NCBI GenBank assembly: GCA_947259075.1
Contig: CAMYKQ010000042.1
Coordinates: forward strand, 1 to 64,000
Direction: 5' to 3'
DNA: 64,000 nt
Source of the DNA: an uncultured Gammaproteobacteria bacterium
GTDB lineage: Bacteria > Pseudomonadota > Gammaproteobacteria > DRLM01
Below, piece by piece: positions 47,249-57,970 of this stretch (the stretch's first letter is position 1; each line of letters opens with the position of its first letter). The notes beneath the pieces are model-generated. The model was not told the origin of the DNA. It did not search any database and saw only the letters and a program-made list of their open reading frames with translations. The position numbers and the translations under genes are program-made.

Positions 47249-48416
47249 GGCCGTCTGATTCCCTCTCGAAGAACTTAGTATTTTTCACCGGAAAGGTGAA
47301 ATAAAACGTCGCCCCATGCCCCTCTTGCGACTCCACCCAGATGCGCCCCCCATGCCGCTCCACGATTCGCCGGCACACCGCTAAACCGATGCCAGTACCA
47401 CTATGCGTTTTGCTATCATGCAAGCGCTGGAAGATGACGAAGATGCGTTCAAAATACTCTGGCGCGATGCCGATGCCGTTGTCACCCACCGAGAATAACC
47501 AGTCATCGCCCTCCCTCAGAACGCTGATCCGTATTTCTGGCTGTTTTCCAGAACGAAACTTCAGCGCATTGCTAATGAGGTTTTGAAAGAGTTGCCGCAG
47601 CTGCGGACGGTCGCCCGTCACTACGGGCAAGGCGTCCGCTTTCACCTCGGCCTGGGCATCGGTGATGGCGAACTTCAAATCGGTGAGCACCGCCTGCAAT
47701 ACATCGTTGCAAGCGATATCGGTAAAATTTTGGCCGTGACGCGTGACGCGTGAATAGGTCAACAGGTCTTCAATAAGATTTTTCATCCGCGCCGCGCCGT
47801 CCACGGCGAAAGCGATGAATTCATCGGCATCCGCGTCCAATTGTCCCTTATAGCGCCGCGCCAGTAACTGCAGGTAACTGGTGACCATACGCAGCGGCTC
47901 TTGCAGATCGTGCGAGGCGACGTAGGCGAATTCTTCCAGTTCTTTATTAGAGCGCGCCAGTTCCGCCGCTTGTTTGGCGAGCAATGTCTGCGTGCGTTTA
48001 CGTTCGCTGATATCGCGGATCACGCTGATGATGTGCATGCCTTCGGTGGTCTTGATCGGACTCAGACTTACCTCAACGGGAAACTCGAGACCATTTTTGC
48101 GCCTCGCGAACAGGTCCGCGGCGCCGCCCATGGCCCGGGTACGAGGACTGGCCGTGAAATGCGTACGATGACTCACATGGCCGTCACGAAAACGCGCCGG
48201 CAACAATATTTCCACGTTTTGTCCCAGCAGCTCGCCGCGCGAGTAGCCGAAGAGGTCTTCGGTCAGGCGATTGACCAGCACGATCCGGCCCTGCTCGTCG
48301 GCGATCACGAAGGCATCGGGCGCTGCCTCCAATAATTCTTCGAATAAGCCGGGGCCGTTGTTTTCATCCAAATTGGTCTGACCTGACCGCGGCGGATGGT
48401 TAATCATGCGCGGCAC
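47241..48416 (-). CDS. PAS-domain sensor histidine kinase (soluble)
   Basis: 391 aa, no membrane segment. PAS domain (about 22-145: [19 protein letters not shown]) with PAC motif I-R-D-I-S-E-R-K-R. Short coiled coil, then a phytochrome-type dimerisation box [16 protein letters not shown] (phospho-His). HATPase with N-box [10 protein letters not shown]1 D-N-G-I-G-I-A and G2 G-T-G-I-G-L-A. Ligand unknown; cytosolic redox or energy cues are possible. Operon with the two response regulators. Confidence 0.92.
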   Translation of the reverse strand: MPRMINHPPRSGQTNLDENNGPGLFEELLEAAPDAFVIADEQGRIVLVNRLTEDLFGYSRGELLGQNVEILLPARFRDGHVSHRTHFTASPRTRAMGGAADLFARRKNGLEFPVEVSLSPIKTTEGMHIISVIRDISERKRTQTLLAKQAAELARSNKELEEFAYVASHDLQEPLRMVTSYLQLLARRYKGQLDADADEFIAFAVDGAARMKNLIEDLLTYSRVTRHGQNFTDIACNDVLQAVLTDLKFAITDAQAEVKADALPVVTGDRPQLRQLFQNLISNALKFRSGKQPEIRISVLREGDDWLFSVGDNGIGIAPEYFERIFVIFQRLHDSKTHSGTGIGLAVCRRIVERHGGRIWVESQEGHGATFYFTFPVKNTKFFERESDGHD

Positions 48417-48921
48417 TCACTGGCGCTGATGATAACGGCATGGAGGGGATGATGAAGACGCTGCCCCGGCATGGGCGGCACTGACAGCGGCGCGTATGAT
48501 GCCCGACAGGGGGAATTGAATGTCTAAAATCATTGATGCGCCCGTCAAGCGCACCATTAATCCTACTTGGCGCGGGTAAGCAGCCAGAAGCACTCATATC
48601 AACGAACACTTGGCAGGGCCGGGCTTATGTTGATGCCACACGAGGACATCTTCATCCCCGCAGGTTCACTCAACATCGCACCCGCCCGCGACAGCTGCCA
48701 CATACGCAGCCTCCAGCTAACTTATAAAACATTCACAATTAATAGTTGAATTTTTTCGTGAAGTCTAGCAATAAATGCGCATCGACCCGGCTATGCGGGC
48801 GGAGGCGCCCACTTTCCTAGGCCCTCCATAAGGCTCTATAATCGCGCCCTGCCCCCAATTTAGGTATGGCTAGGGGGTAAAAAACGGATTCTTACACACT
48901 CATCACCCAAGTTAGTGAGCC
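48417..48921. other. Intergenic region between histidine kinase and ettA
   Basis: 505 bp. No open frame here has a ribosome binding site or family-like sequence. It contains the divergent promoters; the only site I can point to is a consensus TATAAT at 48837-48842 upstream of ettA. Confidence 0.5.
48814..48842 (+). promoter_or_regulatory. Candidate promoter of ettA
   Basis: Perfect -10 TATAAT (48837-48842) with a weak -35 TTCCTA (48814-48819) at 17 bp, 80 bp upstream of the ettA start. Confidence 0.45.
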
Positions 48922-50589
<1,668 letters not shown>

Positions 50590-50611
50590 TTCTTAGGTGT
50601 TATCTTTAACC

Positions 50612-50642
50612 CCGGGCCGCCCCCTCAAGGAGGGCGGCCCGG
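50612..50642 (+). terminator. GC-rich stem-loop after ettA
   Basis: CCGGGCCGCCC pairs with GGGCGGCCCGG around a short loop. Only a short pyrimidine tract follows (CTTCC), so it is a possible but not classical terminator. Confidence 0.45.
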
Positions 50643-50716
50643 CTTCCGATATGCTTCCTATAAAGATCTCAGCCATTGGGTCCGTGCATTCGATGCACAT
50701 GAAGGAATGAAGTGCG

Positions 50717-51922
50717 ATGCAGGATATTTTTATCGGCCGGCAACCCATCTATAACCGCGATGTCGAACTGCACGCCTACGAACTGCTGTACCGGCACAAC
50801 AAAAACCAAAATAGCGCCAATATCGTCGACCACGACCGCGCCACCGCCGAGGTGGTGCTCAATGCCTTCTTGGAATTCGGCCTCGATCACTTGGTGGGCG
50901 ACAAACTGGCCTTCATCAATTTACCGCGCAGTTTCTTGGTCGGCGATCTGCCCATTCCCTTCACCAGCGAACAAGTGGTCTTGGAAGTTCTTGAAAACAT
51001 CGTTGTAGACGAACAAATCATCCATGCGGTACAACAACTGCGCCAGGCGGGTTATAGCATTGCGCTCGATGATTTCGTATTTCACGAAAGCCTGAGGCCT
51101 CTAGTGGAAAACAGCGGCATCATTAAAATCGACATGATGTCCCTGCCGCGCGAACAGATAGCGAAACATGTCGCCGCGCTACGCGAATATCCGGTCAGTC
51201 TGTTGGCGGAAAAGGTGGAAAATCACGACGACTTCGCCTTCGCCCGCGCCTTGGGCTTTGATTATTTCCAAGGTTATTTCTTTTGCCGGCCCAACATCGT
51301 CGCCGGGCACACATTGTCGACCAACCGCCTCTCGTTGCTGCGATTACTGGCGGCACTGCAACAGACCAATCCCGACATCAATTCAATAACTGAATTGGTG
51401 AGCCAGGATGTCGCGCTCAGTTACAAGCTGTTGCGCCGGCTCAACTCCGCCGCCTTCGGCTTATCGCGCCCAATTGAATCCATCCACCACGCCCTGGTCT
51501 TTCTCGGACTCAAACATATTAAACAGTGGATCGCGCTGATCGCCCTGTCCAATGTCCCCGACAAGCCAAACGAATTGATGGTGCTCGGTCTGACGCGTGC
51601 CCGCATGTGCGAACAGCTGGCACGGACGGGTCAAGGCAATGGCGAAGTCCATTTCACCGTGGGCTTGTTTTCCGTGCTCGACGCGCTGCTGGACACGCCA
51701 ATGGACGAACTCTTGCGCCAGCTACCCTTAGCCGAGGACTTGAAACAGGCGCTGCTGCATCACCAAGGGATGGCGGGCCGCGCCTTGAGTTGCGCCAAGG
51801 CCTTCGAGCGCGGCGAGTGGGAAGACGCGCATTATCCTTCCTTCACGCCGGATCATCTCACCGAGGCCTACCTCAACGCGGTGATGTGGGCGGATGAACT
51901 GCAGGCCAGCCTCATCGCTTAA
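50717..51922 (+). CDS. EAL-HDOD signalling protein
   Basis: 401 aa. An N-terminal EAL-like domain begins I-F-I-G-R-Q-P-I-Y-N-R and has Y-E-L-L-Y-R in place of E-A-L, A-L-D-D-F, I-I-K-I-D and A-E-K-V-E-N. Degeneration of the motif suggests weak or absent phosphodiesterase activity. The C-terminal HDOD domain (about 200-385) has D-V-A-L-S-Y-K-L-L-R-R-L-N-S-A-A-F-G and A-L-V-F-L-G. The arrangement is that of CdgJ/YuxH-type proteins, which influence motility and biofilm. Single gene, transcribed after ettA. Confidence 0.92.
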   Translation: MQDIFIGRQPIYNRDVELHAYELLYRHNKNQNSANIVDHDRATAEVVLNAFLEFGLDHLVGDKLAFINLPRSFLVGDLPIPFTSEQVVLEVLENIVVDEQIIHAVQQLRQAGYSIALDDFVFHESLRPLVENSGIIKIDMMSLPREQIAKHVAALREYPVSLLAEKVENHDDFAFARALGFDYFQGYFFCRPNIVAGHTLSTNRLSLLRLLAALQQTNPDINSITELVSQDVALSYKLLRRLNSAAFGLSRPIESIHHALVFLGLKHIKQWIALIALSNVPDKPNELMVLGLTRARMCEQLARTGQGNGEVHFTVGLFSVLDALLDTPMDELLRQLPLAEDLKQALLHHQGMAGRALSCAKAFERGEWEDAHYPSFTPDHLTEAYLNAVMWADELQASLIA

Positions 51923-51960
51923 AAAATCACCTTGGCCAGCGCGGACGCACGCCACGGAAT

Positions 51961-52638
51961 TTAAACCTCCGCGGGTGTCTCTCTCCCCCGCCGCCCCGTG
52001 AAGGGAACGAAGACCACCGGTAACACCTCGCGGCGTTCAAGGGAACCGTCGGCCGTCTTGTTCACCACCATTAAAGATTGCGTGCCGTGCGGCGGTCCCA
52101 GCGGAATCACCAGCCGCCCGCCGGGCCGCAATTGTTCCAGCAAGGGTGCCGGGATTTGACTGGCGGCGGCGGTGACGATGATGCCATCGAAAGGGGCTTT
52201 GTCCGCCCAGCCGTCGTAGCCGTCGGCGGCACGGACCGCCACATTGGCATAACCGAGTTTTTGCAAACGCCGCGCCGCCGCGGTGGCCAGCGCCGGAATG
52301 ACCTCGATGGAATAGACCTGCTGCGCCAGACGCGACAACACCGCCGCTTGATACCCCGAGCCGGTGCCGATCTCCAGCACGACGTGCCCGGCTTGCGGTT
52401 CGAGCAAATCCGTCATCAAGGCCACGATATAAGGTTGCGACACGGTTTGGCCGTAACCGATGGCCACCGGCCCGTTATTGTAGGCGCAAGGGGCGTATTC
52501 CTCGGGCACGAACTGGTCGCGGGCCACCGCAGCCATGGCCGCCATCACCCGGGCATCGAGTTCATCCTTACCGGTCCAGCCCCGGGTCAGCCTCACTTCA
52601 TCCGCGATATCACGCAGCATGCGCGTTTTACCGTCCAT
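51961..52638 (-). CDS. pcm: Protein-L-isoaspartate O-methyltransferase
   Basis: 225 aa SAM-dependent methyltransferase that repairs isoaspartyl residues. G-Q-T-V-S-Q-P-Y-I-V-A-L-M-T, motif I V-L-E-I-G-T-G-S-G-Y-Q-A-A-V-L-S, D-G-I-I-V-T-A-A and L-R-P-G-G-R-L-V-I-P-L-G are all family features. Confidence 0.95.
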   Translation of the reverse strand: MDGKTRMLRDIADEVRLTRGWTGKDELDARVMAAMAAVARDQFVPEEYAPCAYNNGPVAIGYGQTVSQPYIVALMTDLLEPQAGHVVLEIGTGSGYQAAVLSRLAQQVYSIEVIPALATAAARRLQKLGYANVAVRAADGYDGWADKAPFDGIIVTAAASQIPAPLLEQLRPGGRLVIPLGPPHGTQSLMVVNKTADGSLERREVLPVVFVPFTGRRGRETPAEV

Positions 52639-52780
52639 GATTTCCTAGCTCCTTTTTCATCGTCCACACCTTTCATCGTCCGCACCCGCGTGCCCGTCAC
52701 GCCCCGCCGCCATGCCACTCGCCCGGAACTGGGTTATCATAACGCTCCTTTTCCAGCAGCAGACTAAACCCGGCCCCCTC

Positions 52781-54031
52781 ATGTCCAACCCGCAGTCAGT
52801 CATTACCCGGCGCGACACCGTCGCCGTAAAAGTAGGCCATATCACCGTCGGCGGCCAGGCCCCGGTGGTGGTGCAATCCATGACCAATACCGACACCGCC
52901 GATGCCGCGGCCACCGCCGGGCAGGTCTTCCAGCTCGCCCGCGCCGGCTCCGAGATGGTGCGCATCACGGTGGACACCGAAGAAGCGGCCCGCGCCGTGC
53001 CGCGTATTCGCGAGCTGCTGGATCAGCGCAATTGCAACGTACCCTTGATCGGCGACTTTCATTTCAATGGCCATAAATTACTGAGCCTCTATCCCGACTG
53101 CGCCGAGGCCCTGGCCAAGTACCGCATCAATCCCGGCAACGTCGGCCGCGGTAAAAAACGCGACAGTCAGTACGCCACCATGATCGAGACCGCCTGCCGC
53201 TACGGTAAACCCGTGCGCATCGGCGTCAATTGGGGCAGTCTCGACCAAGAACTGGTGGTGCGGCTGATGGACGAAAACACCCGCGCCGCCCAGCCGCGCG
53301 ACAGCGCCGAGATCATCCGCGAGGCCATGGTGGTCTCCGCCCTCGACAATGCCCACCGGGCCGAAGAGCTGGGCCTGCCCGCGGATCACATCATTCTTTC
53401 CTGCAAGATGAGCGGCGTGCAGGACCTCATCGCGGTCTATCGCGAGCTGTCGGCCCGCTGCCGCTACGCCCTGCACCTCGGCCTCACCGAGGCGGGCATG
53501 GGCAGCAAGGGCATCGTCGCTTCCACCGCCGCGCTGGCGGTGCTGCTACAAGAGGGCATCGGCGACACCATCCGCATCTCCCTCACCCCCGAGCCCGGCG
53601 GCGACCGCAGCCAAGAGGTCATCGTCGCCCAGGAAATACTGCAAAGCATGGGCTTGCGCTCCTTCACCCCGGCGGTGATCGCCTGCCCCGGCTGCGGCCG
53701 CACCAGCAGCAGCTATTTCCAGGAATTAGCGCGGGACATCCAAAGCTATCTCCGCCATCAAATGCCCGTGTGGCGCCAGCAACACCCCGGCGTGGAGACC
53801 ATGACCGTGGCGGTGATGGGCTGCGTGGTCAACGGTCCCGGCGAGAGCAAACACGCCAATATCGGCATCAGCCTGCCCGGCACCGGCGAAGTGCCGGTGG
53901 CCCCGGTGTACGTCGACGGAGAAAAGACCGTGACCCTCAAGGGTGAACGCATCGCCGAAGAATTCCAGCTCATCGTCGATGAATATGTACGCAGCCATTA
54001 CCGCGCCGAGACAGTCGAGCCGCAACTTTAG
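52781..54031 (+). CDS. ispG: 4-hydroxy-3-methylbut-2-en-1-yl diphosphate synthase IspG
   Basis: 416 aa [4Fe-4S] enzyme of the MEP isoprenoid pathway. TIM-barrel part with [35 protein letters not shown]. The Fe-S Cys are in A-C-P-G-C-G-R-T and [10 protein letters not shown]. The ATG 52781 start gives the typical short N-terminus; the frame opens at 52712. Confidence 0.97.
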   Translation: MSNPQSVITRRDTVAVKVGHITVGGQAPVVVQSMTNTDTADAAATAGQVFQLARAGSEMVRITVDTEEAARAVPRIRELLDQRNCNVPLIGDFHFNGHKLLSLYPDCAEALAKYRINPGNVGRGKKRDSQYATMIETACRYGKPVRIGVNWGSLDQELVVRLMDENTRAAQPRDSAEIIREAMVVSALDNAHRAEELGLPADHIILSCKMSGVQDLIAVYRELSARCRYALHLGLTEAGMGSKGIVASTAALAVLLQEGIGDTIRISLTPEPGGDRSQEVIVAQEILQSMGLRSFTPAVIACPGCGRTSSSYFQELARDIQSYLRHQMPVWRQQHPGVETMTVAVMGCVVNGPGESKHANIGISLPGTGEVPVAPVYVDGEKTVTLKGERIAEEFQLIVDEYVRSHYRAETVEPQL

Positions 54032-54165
54032 GGGCCAGACAACATCATCTCTTATCTCATATAATACGGATAAGACCTTAAAGTTATTTAATTAGCCACC
54101 CCATAAAACGGGCCGCGGCCGCATCGCCCGCACTGGCGCCAGCCCGGCCACGACAAAACTGATTT

Positions 54166-54189
54166 GTGAATATTTCATTGAATATTCAC
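54166..54189. promoter_or_regulatory. Palindromic operator upstream of TetR gene
   Basis: Perfect inverted repeat GTGAATATT/AATATTCAC with a 6-bp centre (54166-54174, 54181-54189). It ends 15 nt before the likely TetR start and overlaps the probable promoter, fitting autorepression of the TetR/LolA-like/barrel operon. Confidence 0.65.
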
Positions 54190-54204
54190 TATCGTCATGC
54201 CAAG

Positions 54205-54840
54205 ATGGCGCCCATGAACGACTCGGCCATCAACCCGGAAGACCCCCGCGGACGCATCCTCGCCGCCGCCGATGCCTATTTCCGCCGCTACGGTTACACC
54301 AAGACCACCATGGCGGAAATCGCGAAGGACTGCGGCATGTCGGCGGCCAATCTCTATCGTTATTTCGCCAGCAAGCAAGACATCGCCGCCGCCTTGGCCG
54401 GGCGCTGCCTGCTCGATGAAGAGGCTAAACTGCGCAAAGTGGTGAACCGCAGTGAGCTCAGCGCCGCGGAACGCTTGGAGCGCTTCGTCCTCACCCTGCT
54501 GGATCACACCCATGGTCTGTGGTCCGAACAGCCCCGCCTCAATGAATTGGTGGAGGCGGTGTCGCGCGAACGCAGCGACATCGTGCTGAAACACATCACC
54601 AGCAAACACGCGCTGATGGCCGAGCTCATCGCCCGCGGCAAAGAAGCCGGCGATTTCGCCGACGTCGACACCCAAACCGCCGCCGAGGCCATGCTCACCG
54701 CCGTGGCCGTATTCGACATGCCGCTGCTGATGCACCTCTACTCCCGCGAGGAATTTCAGCGCAAGGCGCGTGAAGTCGTGCGCGTGCTGCTGCACGGCCT
54801 ACTGAAGAATGCGCGATCACAGTCAGCAAACATCACCTAA
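54205..54840 (+). CDS. TetR/AcrR-family transcriptional regulator
   Basis: 211 aa from ATG 54205 (ATG 54214 is also possible; the frame begins at a GTG inside the palindrome, which I reject). N-terminal HTH: G-R-I-L-A-A-A-D-A-Y-F, T-T-M-A-E-I-A-K-D-C-G-M-S-A-A-N-L-Y-R-Y-F-A-S-K-Q. The helical ligand-binding part (R-L-N-E-L-V-E-A-V-S-R-E-R) resembles regulators of envelope or transport genes. It precedes two envelope genes on the same strand. Confidence 0.92.
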   Translation: MAPMNDSAINPEDPRGRILAAADAYFRRYGYTKTTMAEIAKDCGMSAANLYRYFASKQDIAAALAGRCLLDEEAKLRKVVNRSELSAAERLERFVLTLLDHTHGLWSEQPRLNELVEAVSRERSDIVLKHITSKHALMAELIARGKEAGDFADVDTQTAAEAMLTAVAVFDMPLLMHLYSREEFQRKAREVVRVLLHGLLKNARSQSANIT

Positions 54841-54869
54841 ATCTATTGACGGACACCAGGAGCACCACT

Positions 54870-55655
54870 ATGCGAAGGATACTGCTACTCCCCCTATTCA
54901 CCCTCAGCCTGTTAGCCGCCAACCTGCACGCGGAAACCAGCCAGGAAAAAGGTCTGGCCATCGCCACCGAGGCCGACCGCCGCGACGCGGGCTTTGAAGA
55001 TTTCACCGCCGACATGACCATGATTCTGCGCAACCGCCAAGGTGATGAAAGTGTGCGCGTCATGCGCGCCCGCACCTTGGAAGTAAAAAATGACGGCGAC
55101 AAGAGCCTGTTGATCTTCGATGAACCGGCGGATGTGAAAGGCACGGCCTTTCTCAGTTACAGCCATGCCACCGAGGCCGACGATCAATGGCTGTATCTCC
55201 CCGCGCTGAAACGCGTCAAACGCATCTCCTCCGCCAATAAATCGGGGCCGTTCATGGGCAGCGAGTTCGCCTACGAAGACATCAGCTCGCAGGAGGTCGC
55301 CAAGTACACTTACAATTATTTGCGCGATGAAACGCTGGACGGTAACGAATGTTTCGTGGTCGAACGCCGCCCGGCCTACGAACTATCCGGTTACACCAAG
55401 CAACTGGTGTGGGTGGATAAGCAGCACTACCGGCCAATGAAAATCGAATTTTACGACCGCAAAGACAGCCTGCTAAAAACACTGACCAATAAAGATTACC
55501 AGCAATACCTAGATAAATATTGGCGTGCGGGCGAGATGTTGATGGTCAATCAACAGACTGGCAAGAGCACGACCCTCACCTGGAAAGACTACCGCTTCCG
55601 CACCGGTTTGAGCGATAGGGACCTTGATCAAAACACCCTGCAACGCGCGCGATAA
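54870..55655 (+). CDS. LolA-like outer-membrane lipoprotein-sorting protein
   Basis: 261 aa. Signal peptide L-L-L-P-L-F-T-L-S-L-L-A-A with cleavage at about 20. Mature domain with D-F-T-A-D-M-T-M-I-L-R-N-R-Q-G, D-K-S-L-L-I-F-D-E-P-A-D-V-K-G-T-A, D-D-Q-W-L-Y-L-P-A-L-K-R-V-K-R-I and F-M-G-S-E-F-A-Y-E-D, as in the PF17131 family. ATG 54870 has an AGGAG site. It is 29 nt after tetR and 6 nt before the barrel gene. Such proteins often accompany RND-type lipid or hopanoid exporters; no RND gene is present here. Paralogue at 13872. Confidence 0.88.
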   Translation: MRRILLLPLFTLSLLAANLHAETSQEKGLAIATEADRRDAGFEDFTADMTMILRNRQGDESVRVMRARTLEVKNDGDKSLLIFDEPADVKGTAFLSYSHATEADDQWLYLPALKRVKRISSANKSGPFMGSEFAYEDISSQEVAKYTYNYLRDETLDGNECFVVERRPAYELSGYTKQLVWVDKQHYRPMKIEFYDRKDSLLKTLTNKDYQQYLDKYWRAGEMLMVNQQTGKSTTLTWKDYRFRTGLSDRDLDQNTLQRAR

Positions 55656-55661
55656 GCACCC

Positions 55662-56879
55662 ATGATGACCTGCCTACTCAGACCGGGAATGATTTTTGCC
55701 GCCGCGGCGTTCGTGTGCGCTGGCCTCATATCACCGGCCGTGTCCGCCGGCGACTGGTCGGGACGCATGGGCACGGAACTGCGGCTGTTCACCGCCGCAC
55801 CGCTGGACGCGCGCCAAGCGAATAACGCACTTTCACTTTCGGCCTTCGCCGAACCGGAATATTTCGCGCGCTGGAATAACGGGGCAGACAGCTTTGCCTT
55901 CGTCCCATTTTTGCGCTGGGACCAATCCGACGAGAAACGCACGCACGCCGATATCCGTGAACTGACGTGGTTGCACGCCAGTCAAGATTGGGAACTGCGC
56001 GCCGGCATCCGCAAGGTTTTTTGGGGCGTCACCGAATCGCAGCATCTGGTCGACATCGTCAATCAAACCGATCTGGTGGAAAATATTGACGGCGAGGAAA
56101 AACTGGGCCAGCCCATGATCAACCTCGCGCTGATCCGGGATTGGGGCACCGTCGATCTATTTTTGCTGCCGGGTTTCCGCGAGCGCACTTTCCCGGGCGT
56201 GGAAGGCCGCTTGCGCCCGCCCTTAGCCGTGGACATCTCTCAAACCGAATACGCCTCCGCGGACCAGGAACGTCACATCGACGCCGCCGTGCGCTGGGAT
56301 CACTTCATCGGCGATTGGGATATCGGGCTCTCGCACTTCAGCGGCACCAGCCGTGAACCCCGTTTGCTGCCCAGCCTCAATGCCAGCGGTGAACCGGTAC
56401 TAATTCCGCGTTATGACCTCATCGACCAAACCGGTCTCGACGTTCAGCTGACGCGCGGCGCATGGCTGTGGAAACTGGAAGCGATACGCCGGGTCGGACA
56501 AGGTCCTAGTTACGCGGCCGCCACCGGCGGTTTTGAATACACGCTCTCTGGCCTCTTCAATACCGCAACCGACGTGGGCCTGGTGGCGGAATATCTTTAC
56601 GATGAACGCGGCAAGGCCGGACCCAGCCCATTTCAAAACGACATCATGCTGGGATTACGCTTCGCCCTAAACGACGTTCAAAGCACCGATCTGCTCATTG
56701 CCGCGATCGTGGACCGTCAAAGTCAAACCAGCTCCTATAGCTTGGAGGCCAATCGGCGCCTCGGAGACAACTGGAAGCTCGCACTCGAAGCGCGCGTATT
56801 TGCACACAGTGGCGGCGACGCACTCGCCGCGTTACGTAATGACGACTATATTCAGGCCGAACTGAGTTTTTATTATTAA
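55662..56879 (+). CDS. Outer-membrane beta-barrel protein, partner of the LolA-like protein
   Basis: 405 aa. Signal peptide (A-A-A-A-F-V-C-A-G-L, cleavage after V-S-A at about 29). The mature sequence alternates polar and aromatic residues in many beta-strand-like segments (W-D-Q-S-D-E-K, L-R-A-G-I-R-K-V-F-W-G-V, V-A-E-Y-L-Y-D-E-R) and ends in L-S-F-Y-Y, the aromatic C-terminus recognised by BAM. The family is unnamed to me; similar barrels occur next to LolA-like genes. Probably in the operon with tetR and the LolA-like gene. Confidence 0.8.
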   Translation: MMTCLLRPGMIFAAAAFVCAGLISPAVSAGDWSGRMGTELRLFTAAPLDARQANNALSLSAFAEPEYFARWNNGADSFAFVPFLRWDQSDEKRTHADIRELTWLHASQDWELRAGIRKVFWGVTESQHLVDIVNQTDLVENIDGEEKLGQPMINLALIRDWGTVDLFLLPGFRERTFPGVEGRLRPPLAVDISQTEYASADQERHIDAAVRWDHFIGDWDIGLSHFSGTSREPRLLPSLNASGEPVLIPRYDLIDQTGLDVQLTRGAWLWKLEAIRRVGQGPSYAAATGGFEYTLSGLFNTATDVGLVAEYLYDERGKAGPSPFQNDIMLGLRFALNDVQSTDLLIAAIVDRQSQTSSYSLEANRRLGDNWKLALEARVFAHSGGDALAALRNDDYIQAELSFYY

Positions 56880-57573
56880 ATTCCGAGCCAACGGCCACAT
56901 ACTCACCCGCCGGCCGCTGCCGTCACCGCATACTGCAATCCACTTAAATGCATTGGCTGCCTTGAACCATAAACGGACACGGCCCGCGAATGAATGAATC
57001 GGCCATTGGTGTCTGTTCAATACTTAGTTAGACATGGACTCTAAGCGCGCCGCCCGAAATTTGATACGCGTTATTAGATTAATGGCCTGATACCTGCATA
57101 TTATTTCGCTTCTAAAATAGATATCACCTATCTATTTTGGTTTTGGTTACCGATCAAGCTCAAGGTTAAAACAGCGTAAAAGGACGATGGAATGCGGAGT
57201 ATTACGGCATATACCGGCTGGCAAAACTCGTTAAATGCGTCAGAGCGGAAATCTACTAGCACTCTTTTACAAGGGCCAAAGGGTGCGGCATGGCAAAGTA
57301 AGCGTCGAATTACCGTCAGCCCATCTCTTTTCTCCCTAGCAAAACAGCGGGTAATATCCTCTCCTTCCTTCAGTTTGCTGATAATCCCGACGGAATTACT
57401 TTGAAACCGCCTTACTTTGTGCCATCGCGGCACGTAAAAAATACCTCGGTGCATCGCACCCCGTCTTGAACCTGAGTTTGAACTTTTGTGAATCCCAACA
57501 ACCCTAGGATGTACTATTATTTTACTGATGAGCATTACTCCCCTAATGCCCCCTTACCTGAGGAAATCCAATC
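56880..57573. other. Intergenic region with a perfect inverted repeat
   Basis: 694 bp. Open frames exist on both strands (plus 57192-57404, minus 57128-57535) but neither has a ribosome binding site or recognisable family features. The notable element is the dyad at 57114-57138. I cannot assign a gene. Confidence 0.45.
57114..57138. promoter_or_regulatory. 10-bp perfect inverted repeat
   Basis: AAAATAGATA/TATCTATTTT around the 5-nt centre TCACC. AT-rich; T-tracts follow on both strands. It could be an operator or a weak bidirectional terminator. Confidence 0.35.
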
Positions 57574-57894
57574 ATGAATAATGTCAGCAAAGCCCCGGCA
57601 AGCAGCGAGAAAAAATCAACCGGCAAAGCAGCCGGCGCAAAATCCAGAGTGAACCCTAGCAGCATGACGGCAACAAAAAGCCCGACCGCGCCGCGCAAGC
57701 CCGTCTCCAGAAACATCATCGCCAAAGGTAGAACACAAGCCGCGCCGCAGATCACAGAAGATCAGCGCCGCGAAATGATCGCCCGCGCCGCTTATCTGCG
57801 CGCGGAACAGCGCGGTTTCACGGGTGGCGACCCCACGTCAGATTGGCTGGCGGCCGAAGCGGAAATCGCTCAAAGCCTAAACAAGAGACGCTGA
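57574..57894 (+). CDS. DUF2934 domain protein
   Basis: 106 aa. A Lys/Ser/Ala/Pro-rich disordered N-terminal half (about 1-58) is followed by the short DUF2934 helical motif: I-A-R-A-A-Y-L-R-A-E-Q-R-G-F-T-G-G-D-P-T-S-D-W-L-A-A-E (split here; about residues 69-95). Start ATG 57574 has GAGGAA upstream. Function unknown. It could bind nucleic acid through the basic tail, but that is only inference. Confidence 0.85.
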   Translation: MNNVSKAPASSEKKSTGKAAGAKSRVNPSSMTATKSPTAPRKPVSRNIIAKGRTQAAPQITEDQRREMIARAAYLRAEQRGFTGGDPTSDWLAAEAEIAQSLNKRR

Positions 57895-57970
57895 GCACAC
57901 ACCTGCCCGCCCTGCCGGCATCGAAGCTATTGAATACTCATAACAGATGCTGGCGGGAAGGGGTTACTCG

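Noticed and set aside
54057-54065. TATAAT after ispG as a promoter
   Set aside because: There is no acceptable -35 at 16-18 bp, and the next gene has a better-placed operator region at 54166.
57128-57535. 135-aa minus-strand open frame in the gap before the DUF2934 gene
   Set aside because: No ribosome binding site, no domain that I can name, and an equally open frame on the other strand; kept as an unexplained region.
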